Below are positions 16,352 to 23,696 of a stretch of DNA of 47,711 bases, in pieces (the stretch's first letter is position 1; every line of letters begins with the position of its first letter). The stretch is from G963674505 sp964575975 (lineage in GTDB: Bacteria; Desulfobacterota; Desulfobacteria; Desulfobacterales; SKZT01): positions 1 through 47,711 of the forward strand of contig CAZNTU010000015.1 of NCBI GenBank assembly GCA_964575975.1, written 5' to 3'. The notes under the pieces were generated by a model. The model made no database searches. It saw only the letters and a program-made list of their open reading frames with translations, and was not told the origin of the DNA. The position numbers were made by a program, and so were the translations under genes.

Positions 16352-18994
16352 ATGAAAACAAAACAGGTTGTCACGAACATCTTTCTGAACTTGGTTTTTG
16401 CCGCAATCACCTTTTCTTTCTGGGCGTTGATCAATCAACCCAATTCGGAACCTCCGTGGCCTTCCAAAGTCGCGGGGATGTCTTTCTCTCCCATGCGCAT
16501 CGACGACAACCCGATAAAAAAGATCTACCCCACCGTGGAGGAGATCGACAGCGACCTCGCTCTGCTTTCGGGAAAAGTCAGGTCCGTCAGGACCTACAGC
16601 GTAGAGAGTACCCAAGGGGAAATACCCCGGCTGGCGAACAGGCATGGCATGACGGTTACGGTTGGCGCGTGGTTGTCGGCCGACAAAGCCGCGAACGAGA
16701 AAGAACTTGAAAGGCTCGTCGATGTCGTGAACGCCGATCCGGAGACGGTTGCGCGAGTAATCGTGGGCAACGAGGCCGTTCTCAGGGAGGAAGTGAGCGT
16801 GGAGGAATTGACGGGCTATCTCGACCGGATTCGCGCCCAGGTATCGGTCCCGGTCAGTACTGCGGAAACTTGGCACATCTGGCTCGAAAACCCCGAGCTT
16901 GCCGACCACGTCGATTTCATTGCCGCCCATTTCCTGCCCTTTTGGGAAGGCATTCACGTCGACTATGCCGTCGATTACGTCGATAACTGCTATCGGCTGT
17001 TGGAAGACGCGCATCCTCGACTTCCCATCCTGATCTCGGAAGTAGGTTGGCCCAGCAACGGCCGGACCCGAAGAGAGGCTGTCGCGACCGAAGCGAACGA
17101 AGCGACTTTTCTGCGGCGTTTCCTGGAACGGGCGGAGGCGAAAAATTACGACTACTATCTGATGGAGGCGTTCGACCAGCCATGGAAAAAGGAATCGGAA
17201 GGGTCCGTCGGAGCCTATTGGGGCGTTTTCGACGTCTATAGAAACCAGAAATTCGCTTTCACCGAGCCGGTCGTAAGGGTGCCGGAATGGAAATTGCTCG
17301 CCGCGTGCTCCATCGCGGTGGCATTCGTGACTTTCCTGATCCTGTTGTTCGACAGTTCCACCCTGACGGGACGCGGCAAGATTTTTCTGGCGATCGCGGC
17401 CAACAGCTTCGGCGTAAGCATGGTGTGGACAGGCTACGATTACATCAACCAATATCTGACTCCCATGACGATTCTGATCGGAATCGTTCTTGCCATGGGT
17501 TACATTGGGATCAGCATAGTCCTGCTGACGGAAGCCCACGAATGGGTGGAAACGGCGTGGGTGAAAAGACGCCGGAGACTTTTTGCTCCGAAGCCCCGCG
17601 CCGTTTCCCGGTCGGTCCGAAATCCCATGGTGTCCGTCCACGTCCCGGCATACAACGAGCCGCCGGAGATGCTCAAATCCACTTTGAACGCGTTGGCGAG
17701 GCTCGACTACGAAAACTACGAGGTGCTTGTGATCGACAACAACACCAAGGACCCGGCGATCTGGAAGCCTGTGGAGGATCATTGCCGCGCCCTGGGCGAA
17801 AAATTCCGGTTTTTCCATGTCGATCCGCTCAAGGGCTACAAGGCCGGCGCGTTGAATTTCGCCATGGCCAACATGGCCGAGGACGCCGAAATCGTCGCCG
17901 TGATCGACAGCGACTACCAAGTGTCGCCAGCCTGGCTCAAGGATCTGGTCGTCCATTTCGAAAAACCCGAAATCGGTTTCGTGCAAGCCCCCCAGGATTA
18001 TCGGGACAGCGGCGAAAGCGCCTTCAAAGCCATGTGCTACTCCGAATACAAAGGGTTCTTCCATATCGGAATGGTCACCCGAAACGACCGCAACGCCATC
18101 ATCGAGCACGGAACCATGACCATGGTCCGGACTTCCGTCCTGCGGGAAGTCGGGGGTTGGGCGGAATGGTGCATCACCGAAGACGCGGAGCTGGGTCTTC
18201 GCATTTTCGAGCACGGCTACGAGGCCGCCTATGTCGAGGACAGCTACGGCAAGGGTCTCATGCCCGACACGTTCGTCGACTTCAAGCATCAGCGATACCG
18301 CTGGGCGTACGGGGCTGTACAGATTCTGAAGCGCCATGCCAAAGCCTTTTTCTCGAGAAAGCGGAACAGCCTCACCACGGGACAGCGCTATCATTTCCTG
18401 GCTGGCTGGTTCCCTTGGATCGCGGACGGCATGAACCTGTTCTATACTCTGACGGCGATCGTATGGTCCATTCTGATGATGATCTATCCTAAATACGTGG
18501 ATCCTCCATTGGCGGTTTTCATGATACCGCCGATCGCCCTGTTCGTGTTCAAGGTCTTCAAGTTGGCCCATCTTTACCGAACCCGAATCGGGGCCACCAG
18601 GATGCAAACCATAGCGGCCGCGATTTCCGGACTGGCGCTGTCGCACAGCATCGCAAAAGCCGTCGTGAACGGTTTTTTCACGTCCGGCAAACCCTTCTTC
18701 CGGACCCCGAAATGCGAAAACAGCCCGGCGCTGGTAAAGGCATTGGCGGCGTCCTTCGAAGAAACATGTCTGGCGGCAACCCTTCTTGCAGTTGCTATCG
18801 GCGTCATAGCGGTCCAAGGGGAGAATACCCCCGGAGCCATCATATGGGGCGAAGTCCTGATGATCCAATCTTTGCCCTATCTCGCCGCCATGTTGATGTC
18901 CTTGATCAACGCGCTGCCGAAGCGTCGGGATAGGAAAGCGAACGCTCAGCGCCGTTCGCCCGCTCTTGCCGCGCCTAAAACAATGGCGGGATGA
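16352..18994 (+). CDS. ndvB: GH17-GT2 fusion, NdvB-type cyclic/periplasmic beta-glucan synthase
   Basis: An 880-residue membrane enzyme joining two carbohydrate-active domains. Residues ~40-300 are a GH17-type domain with acid/base Glu141 (IVGNEA) and nucleophile Glu230 (ISEVGWPSNG). Transmembrane helices follow near 305-395. Residues ~425-680 are a processive GT2 with VHVPAYNEP, AVIDSDYQ, ITEDAELG and HQRYRWAYG, the D, DxD, TED and (Q/R)xxRW motifs of cellulose-synthase-like enzymes. More helices follow to the C-terminus. The plan matches Pseudomonas aeruginosa NdvB, which makes cyclic beta-1,3-glucans linked to biofilm antibiotic tolerance. AAAGGA precedes ATG 16352. It follows the LTA-synthase-like gene by 190 bp on the same strand. 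Confidence 0.92.
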   Translation: MKTKQVVTNIFLNLVFAAITFSFWALINQPNSEPPWPSKVAGMSFSPMRIDDNPIKKIYPTVEEIDSDLALLSGKVRSVRTYSVESTQGEIPRLANRHGMTVTVGAWLSADKAANEKELERLVDVVNADPETVARVIVGNEAVLREEVSVEELTGYLDRIRAQVSVPVSTAETWHIWLENPELADHVDFIAAHFLPFWEGIHVDYAVDYVDNCYRLLEDAHPRLPILISEVGWPSNGRTRREAVATEANEATFLRRFLERAEAKNYDYYLMEAFDQPWKKESEGSVGAYWGVFDVYRNQKFAFTEPVVRVPEWKLLAACSIAVAFVTFLILLFDSSTLTGRGKIFLAIAANSFGVSMVWTGYDYINQYLTPMTILIGIVLAMGYIGISIVLLTEAHEWVETAWVKRRRRLFAPKPRAVSRSVRNPMVSVHVPAYNEPPEMLKSTLNALARLDYENYEVLVIDNNTKDPAIWKPVEDHCRALGEKFRFFHVDPLKGYKAGALNFAMANMAEDAEIVAVIDSDYQVSPAWLKDLVVHFEKPEIGFVQAPQDYRDSGESAFKAMCYSEYKGFFHIGMVTRNDRNAIIEHGTMTMVRTSVLREVGGWAEWCITEDAELGLRIFEHGYEAAYVEDSYGKGLMPDTFVDFKHQRYRWAYGAVQILKRHAKAFFSRKRNSLTTGQRYHFLAGWFPWIADGMNLFYTLTAIVWSILMMIYPKYVDPPLAVFMIPPIALFVFKVFKLAHLYRTRIGATRMQTIAAAISGLALSHSIAKAVVNGFFTSGKPFFRTPKCENSPALVKALAASFEETCLAATLLAVAIGVIAVQGENTPGAIIWGEVLMIQSLPYLAAMLMSLINALPKRRDRKANAQRRSPALAAPKTMAG

Positions 18995-19320
18995 TTCCAT
19001 GAAAGATGATTCCTTGAAACCGGCCTGACAAAAAATCTTTTCAAGCGCAGAGTCGTTTGAAAAGATTTTAATCCCCAAATCGATCTTTCCGGGACCTGCG
19101 CGTTCGCAAGAGCTGCAAAAGTCATCGCGAACGCGCGGACCGGAATTCCCGAAATTGCTCCCATCCATATATCCGCACTTCCCCGCAAACCCGGAACGGA
19201 AAACCTTAAGCCGAGGCGTAATTTTCAAGTTTTTTTGTGGCTTTGAAAGCTTTAAATGTATATCATAGCCGCTTGGTTTTTTAGTTCCTTTTGTGACACT
19301 TTTTCCAAAGAGGAGGAAAC
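18995..19320. other. 326-bp intergenic region with a terminator and the VWA gene's leader
   Basis: The first part holds the 13-bp-stem hairpin described separately. The last ~110 bp are AT-rich and must hold the promoter of the downstream VWA-OmpA gene; a TATCAT at about 19261-19266 is -10-like but has no clear -35 partner. GAGGAGG lies directly before the start codon at 19321. No coding sequence was found. Confidence 0.5.
19032..19069 (+). terminator. hairpin terminator after the glucan synthase gene
   Basis: AAAATCTTTTCAA (19032-19044) pairs perfectly with TTGAAAAGATTTT (19057-19069) around a 12-nt loop. The 13-bp stem is AT-rich, bounded by an A-run on the left and T-run on the right, so it could work in either direction. 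It lies 37 bp after the glucan synthase stop. Confidence 0.65.
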
Positions 19321-21372
19321 ATGAAAAAAACGGCAGCGCTATTGGTTATTCTCGTCTTGGTTGTTTCGCCCGCTGCTTTCGGCCAGCAGATGGATCTCGT
19401 CGTAGAAGGCCCCGCATCCGCCGCTCGAATCGACACGAAAGTGTTGGAGGAAGGCAAGCTTTTGATTTCGGTGGACGACAGCGCCGGGAACGCAATCAAA
19501 GGCTTGACCCAGGAGGATTTTACAGTTTCCAGAAATGGGAAATATGCGAAAATCCTGTCGGTGAAGCCATTGGAGACCAGCATGGACATAAGCCTGAACA
19601 TCGTCCTTGTCGTCGACAATTCTTTTTCCATGAAATTGCGCAAAGCGGTCGAGCCCGTTCTCTCCGCCATGGACAACATCCTGAATATCCTGCGCCCCAT
19701 CGACAACTTCACCATCGTGACGTTCCAGGACGGAGAAACCTTGAGTTTCGACGAATACAAGCTTCATGTGGAAACGAAACAATCCAGCGACTACGACGAA
19801 TTGAAATCGTTCTTGAACAACAGCTACACCGGGGGGCTTACCGAAAAGACCTACCTGTACGAAGCAATGCTCGCCGGCATTTCCATCGCGGACGAAATGC
19901 CCGAGGACGAGAACAAGTTCATGGTGGTATTTTCGGACGGCGAAGACATCAACAGCGCGTTCGAGTCTTCCCTCGTGGAAAACGCCGCCAGAAAAGTACC
20001 CAACTTGGAGGTTTACGCGATCGACTACATGCCGGGAAACAACCTGGACCCTTTTCTGAATTCCTTTACCCGGAGCCACAGAGGCAAGACATGGAAAGCG
20101 ACCGAGGCCGCGGATCTTGCCACCGTCTTCAAGGAAGTTTCCTCCAAGTTGATCCATCGCTACGTCCTGACCTATAAATTCCTTTTTCCTCCCGAGGGTT
20201 TCGCGGCCATGACCCCCGGAGTCGTCAACGTGGAGGAAATCACCACCATCGACAGCTCCCCCATGTTGAACTACATCTATTTCGACACGGGAGACAGCAT
20301 CATTCCCGGAAGATACAACCAGTTTTCGAGACAGGACGAAACCCGCGGCTTTTCGGAAAAGGCCTTGAGGGGAAGCCTGGAAAAGTACCATGACGTATTG
20401 AACGTCATCGGAAGTCGGTTGCGCAGAAACCCGGACGCGAGAATCTCTTTGGCGGGATGCAATTCCAACTTCGGCGAGGAAAAGGGCCGCACCGACCTGT
20501 CCCGCGCCCGGGCCGAATCCGTTAAAGCCTATCTTCAGTATATTTGGAGAATCGGCCCCGACCGCATGGAAGTGGTCGCCCGAAATCTTCCCGCAGTTCC
20601 AAGCACGAACAGGATCGAGGAAGGCAGAGAGGAAAACCAGCGGGTGGAAATACTTTGCGAACACCCGGACATCCTTGCCCCGGTGCAAAGCACGTACATG
20701 GAAGTCAGAAGCGACGCCAAGGCCTTGCAATTGGTACCCAGAATCGCCTCGGAACACGGGCTGGATTCCTGGAAAATCACTTTCCTGTCCGACTCGGGAC
20801 CGGTTTGGACCCTCGACGGCAAAGGCGCTTTCGACGAAACGATCGTTCTTCCATCCGATGTGTTCACCCCGGAAAGGCTTTCCAAACTCGGACAATTGAA
20901 AGCGAACGTGTCCGTGACGGACATGGAAGGGCAGACTTACGAAACAGCGGCCCCGCCGGTCAAGATCAATTTCATCCGGCGCGAACAACGAAGGGCCCAA
21001 AACCTCGGCTACATGGTGGAGGAAAAATACGCACTCATCCTTTTCGACTTCGACCGAGCCGACATCAAGGAAAGAAACGCGGCCATAGTGGAGCAGATCG
21101 TGGGAAGGATGAAAACCCGGACCGAAGCGGCGGTCAACATCGTCGGACATACGGACAATATCGGCAAGGAGGACTATAACGTCAAACTGTCGGAAAGACG
21201 GGCGAAAGCCGTTTACGACCAAATCGTCTCCGCCATGGGAGAATACGCGGACCATGCGATCCAATACTCCGGCGTGGGTCCGGCCGATCCCCTCTATCCC
21301 AACGACTTTCCGGAAAATCGCGCGCTGAATCGGACCGTGACGGTCACGCTGGTCTACGAGAGCACGGAATAA
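19321..21372 (+). CDS. exported VWA-domain protein with two OmpA-like modules
   Basis: A 683-residue protein with signal peptide (cleavage near AFG-QQ, 21-22). Residues ~38-85 form a small beta domain (GLTQEDFTVSRNG) typical of exported VWA proteins. A von Willebrand A domain follows (~92-270) with MIDAS residues D99-N-S101-F-S103. Residues ~315-440 (YIYFDTGDS..., then RISLAGCNSN, LSRARAESVKAYL) resemble one OmpA-type domain. Residues ~560-683 (LILFDFDRADIKERN, VNIVGHTDNIG, LSERRAKAVYDQI, NRTVTVTLV) are a clear second one, which in the family binds peptidoglycan. A strong GAGGAGG precedes ATG 19321. It probably anchors a periplasmic or outer-membrane interaction platform; ligands are unknown. 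Confidence 0.9.
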   Translation: MKKTAALLVILVLVVSPAAFGQQMDLVVEGPASAARIDTKVLEEGKLLISVDDSAGNAIKGLTQEDFTVSRNGKYAKILSVKPLETSMDISLNIVLVVDNSFSMKLRKAVEPVLSAMDNILNILRPIDNFTIVTFQDGETLSFDEYKLHVETKQSSDYDELKSFLNNSYTGGLTEKTYLYEAMLAGISIADEMPEDENKFMVVFSDGEDINSAFESSLVENAARKVPNLEVYAIDYMPGNNLDPFLNSFTRSHRGKTWKATEAADLATVFKEVSSKLIHRYVLTYKFLFPPEGFAAMTPGVVNVEEITTIDSSPMLNYIYFDTGDSIIPGRYNQFSRQDETRGFSEKALRGSLEKYHDVLNVIGSRLRRNPDARISLAGCNSNFGEEKGRTDLSRARAESVKAYLQYIWRIGPDRMEVVARNLPAVPSTNRIEEGREENQRVEILCEHPDILAPVQSTYMEVRSDAKALQLVPRIASEHGLDSWKITFLSDSGPVWTLDGKGAFDETIVLPSDVFTPERLSKLGQLKANVSVTDMEGQTYETAAPPVKINFIRREQRRAQNLGYMVEEKYALILFDFDRADIKERNAAIVEQIVGRMKTRTEAAVNIVGHTDNIGKEDYNVKLSERRAKAVYDQIVSAMGEYADHAIQYSGVGPADPLYPNDFPENRALNRTVTVTLVYESTE

Positions 21373-21544
21373 ATATCGGAGGCCGCCTTTTTGAGCATGC
21401 TCGCTCGCCGAGGGGTCGTCTCCGCGCCGCGCAATATCGTTCATTTCTATGATTGGGGGATCGAGATTCCGTTTTGTCCGATTTTCTCCATCCCCCATGC
21501 CCATTTCTTCCAATGGGTACTCTATCTTGAAATTCAAATGCGAA

Positions 21545-22420
21545 CTAGTATGTCAGAAGCAACCTGTCCGCAACATGATGTTTTTCAAGACTGCGGCCTT
21601 CCATTTGAAACCGTTTCAACATTGACGGGCCGCAATTTACAAAAATTTCGCGCTCGAAAAGACCTTTCGGGATGGGCAAATCGCAAAGGTTTTTATCTGT
21701 TCCCTTTCGTCCGTCGATGCTAAGCGCGACATAAACGCCTAAATTTTTGCATTTACGGATAATGTCAAAAAGCTCTCTGATGTCAAACTCTTGCGCGCCA
21801 TACAAAATGCTTTGGCTATGAGCATAGGGAGGATCGCAATAAACGAGGTCGCCTTCTCGGGGCTTCAGCATCGCCTCTCGATAATCCATCCGAAAAAATT
21901 CCGTACCTTCCGTTCGCCTTTTCCATAAATCCACCCTGTCGTCGAATTTGTCGGGATGAATTGGATTGTGAATCCCGCACGGCGTGGACATAAAGCCGTC
22001 TGTTTTGCGAAAACGAACAACTCCGCCATAGCAGGCCCTGCACAAAAACAGCAGATCGGCCGCGTTTGGGGATCGATTGTACGAGGCCTTGATGTCTTCG
22101 TAACCTTCGATTTTTTCGCTGCCTTTCACCTTTTCCCACCGTTCACGGTACCACTTTTTCAGTGTGGCCGGACAATCGTGCAATGTTTTCCAAATGGTCG
22201 TCAAAGGTTCGAAAATATCCGAAGCGACGGCTTTATCCGGCCATAATGTGCCCAATACCGCGCCGCTTCCAAGGAATGGCTCGTAATACGTATTATATTT
22301 TTCAGGGAAAAAAGAGGCGATCTCATGCGCAAAACGCTGTTTATTGCCAATCCATTTGAGCAATTGAGCCCTAAAGGGTTGCACATTCTTCCCGAAGTCG
22401 AACAATAATTGCTTTTGCAT
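21545..22420 (-). CDS. D12-class DNA adenine N6-methyltransferase of a Type II R-M system
   Basis: A 291-residue methylase of the Dam/DpnM (D12) class. It transfers methyl from S-adenosylmethionine to adenine in a specific site, protecting host DNA from the neighbouring endonuclease. Motif X/N-terminal region LLKWIGNKQRF is followed by motif I YEPFLGSGAVLGT and motif IV DPPY (in GDLVYCDPPYAHS), the catalytic adenine-methylase signature. Start ATG 22420 is chosen because AAAGGA lies 7 nt upstream and the predicted promoter lies just beyond; an upstream in-frame ATG at 22489 would run through that promoter and dyad. It diverges from the XRE-endonuclease pair. The recognition site cannot be read from the sequence. 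Confidence 0.93.
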   Translation of the reverse strand: MQKQLLFDFGKNVQPFRAQLLKWIGNKQRFAHEIASFFPEKYNTYYEPFLGSGAVLGTLWPDKAVASDIFEPLTTIWKTLHDCPATLKKWYRERWEKVKGSEKIEGYEDIKASYNRSPNAADLLFLCRACYGGVVRFRKTDGFMSTPCGIHNPIHPDKFDDRVDLWKRRTEGTEFFRMDYREAMLKPREGDLVYCDPPYAHSQSILYGAQEFDIRELFDIIRKCKNLGVYVALSIDGRKGTDKNLCDLPIPKGLFEREIFVNCGPSMLKRFQMEGRSLEKHHVADRLLLTY

Positions 22421-22454
22421 ACAGACATCCTTTGATTGAGCGGCATTGCACTTT

Positions 22455-22483
22455 CGTATATCCCGATTTGGGATATTTGTCAA
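22455..22483 (-). promoter_or_regulatory. predicted promoter of the methylase gene
   Basis: On the minus strand TTGACA (complement of 22478-22483) is followed after 17 nt by TATACG (complement of 22455-22460), ending about 35 nt before the methylase start codon. The perfect dyad at 22458-22476 fills the spacer and reaches into the -10 box, so a bound controller protein would block this promoter. Confidence 0.65.
22458..22476. promoter_or_regulatory. controller-protein operator candidate (dyad ATATCCC-N5-GGGATAT)
   Basis: ATATCCC (22458-22464) and GGGATAT (22470-22476) form a perfect 7-bp dyad around GATTT. It lies between the divergent methylase and XRE-endonuclease genes and overlaps predicted promoters for both: the methylase one above, and TTGGGA (22468-22473) with TATTTA (22491-22496), 17 nt apart, for the XRE gene. 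A second dyad GGTCAA/TTGACC (22484-22489, 22498-22503) lies beside it. In R-M systems such sites (C-boxes) bind the controller protein. Confidence 0.65.
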
Positions 22484-22530
22484 GGTCAATTATTTAGTTG
22501 ACCGAATAGGATTTACGAGAGGAATCCGCA

Positions 22531-22779
22531 ATGGATAAAACAATATATAGTGTTGGACAGATAAAACTGCAAACACTTCTTAGAAAAATTCGGAAAGAAA
22601 AAGGATACCGGCAACAGGACATAGCCGAACTATTAGGAGTTCCGCAGTCGTTTGTCAGTAAGTACGAGGCCGGAGAACGACGCTTGGACATTTTGGAATT
22701 GCGCGAGATTTGTCGTGTTCTCGATCTTAAGTTGATCGATTTTATTGCTCAGTTGGAGAATATTTTGGATGAAAGCTAA
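22531..22779 (+). CDS. XRE/Cro-type helix-turn-helix regulator, probable R-M controller (C) protein
   Basis: An 82-residue HTH_3 protein. The helix-turn-helix spans about 18-60, with RQQDIAELLGVPQSFVSKYE as helices 2-3, followed by RRLDILELREICRVLDL. Size, position and orientation match controller proteins of Type II R-M systems, which delay endonuclease expression until the methylase has acted. Its stop overlaps the endonuclease start, and AGAGGA precedes ATG 22531. The dyad at 22458-22476 just upstream is its likely operator, giving autoregulation. Codon and base usage is AT-rich like the rest of the cassette. Confidence 0.9.
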   Translation: MDKTIYSVGQIKLQTLLRKIRKEKGYRQQDIAELLGVPQSFVSKYEAGERRLDILELREICRVLDLKLIDFIAQLENILDES

Positions 22780-23623
22780 CGACGAATATCTGAGCCAACC
22801 AATGTCTTTTTGGGCAAATGTCAGAGCAATAAGCGAGACAATCGGGTACACAGAACGTGGAAAAGGAAAAATAAAAATCCCGACGCAAGAGGAAATGGTA
22901 TTGTCTATGAAAATGCGCGACCTAAAAACGCGCCACTTAATTGCCTCGAACGGAAAATTAACCTCTCTTGGAGAACTAATACAATCCTATTTTCAATATC
23001 GCGCGGATTGCTTGGATAGATTGGTTGAGCCTAACCTGATGGATAAAACTCAGGCTAAAGTCGCTTTTGAAAAGTTGAAGAAAAAATACAATCCGCATTG
23101 TCCACTGCCAATGAACAAACAAAAAGGTAAAAAGAAAGCATTTGCGTACCTCACGGGTATTGTCAATATGATCATTGAATCAGCAATTCAAGGCAAAGAC
23201 TGCGATTACGATCCAGGCAAGTTGACCACAATTACACGACACGGGGAACCGGTTCGGACGTTGTCAAGGCGTATAGACGGAGCGTTTCCCTCGACCGTAA
23301 ATCCGATAGCTATTTGGGAGATAAAGGAATATTATTATACGACGACGTTTGGTAGCCGTGTCGCCGATGGCATTTATGAAACTCTATTGGAAGGCATGGA
23401 ATTAAGCGAACTAAAAGAACATGAAAACATAAAGGTGCTGCATTATCTTATCATTGACGCGCATTACACTTGGTGGGTTTGCGGGAAATCCTATTTATGT
23501 CGAATTCTCGATAGTCTTCACATGGGGTATATCGACGAGGTTCTTTTCGGAAAAGAAGTAATCATTAGACTTCCGGAAATAGTAGAGGAATGGGTTGCGT
23601 TAACTGGAAAACAGAAGGACTGA
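22769..23623 (+). CDS. probable Type II restriction endonuclease, PD-(D/E)XK-like
   Basis: A 284-residue protein whose position, directly coupled to the controller gene and divergent from an adenine methylase, makes it the endonuclease of the cassette. Residues ~168-205 hold SRRIDGAFPSTVNPIAIWEI followed by KEYYYTTTFGSR, giving D-(~13 aa)-E-I-K, the usual spacing of a PD-(D/E)XK catalytic core. A basic KQKGKKKAF segment near 114-122 may contact DNA. Start ATG 22769 overlaps the end of the XRE gene (ATGAAAGCTAA). No named enzyme with known specificity is recognised. The row 22861-22920 has 22 of 60 bases G or C, far below the surrounding genes. Confidence 0.8.
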   Translation: MKANDEYLSQPMSFWANVRAISETIGYTERGKGKIKIPTQEEMVLSMKMRDLKTRHLIASNGKLTSLGELIQSYFQYRADCLDRLVEPNLMDKTQAKVAFEKLKKKYNPHCPLPMNKQKGKKKAFAYLTGIVNMIIESAIQGKDCDYDPGKLTTITRHGEPVRTLSRRIDGAFPSTVNPIAIWEIKEYYYTTTFGSRVADGIYETLLEGMELSELKEHENIKVLHYLIIDAHYTWWVCGKSYLCRILDSLHMGYIDEVLFGKEVIIRLPEIVEEWVALTGKQKD

Positions 23624-23696
23624 AACTGAAGTATGGCCATTTTTATATCCGCATTGTTTTGAACCTTGGAAAAGCGGATGCCTGTATTGAAAACTA

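Noticed and set aside
16343..19228. Long open frame (>900 codons) on the strand opposite the glucan synthase gene
   Set aside because: The sense frame has complete GH17 and GT2 motifs, and the antisense product is proline/arginine/histidine-rich without any domain. GC-biased codon usage keeps antisense frames open.
19339..21537. Long open frame antisense to the VWA-OmpA gene
   Set aside because: No start signal or recognisable motif; explained by the same codon bias.
21391..21723. Small open frame after the VWA gene
   Set aside because: It overlaps the methylase gene on the other strand and its translation shows no family pattern or start signal.
22421..22489. N-terminal extension of the methylase to ATG 22489
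   Set aside because: It would place coding sequence over the TTGACA/TATACG promoter and dyad; ATG 22420 has its own AAAGGA site.
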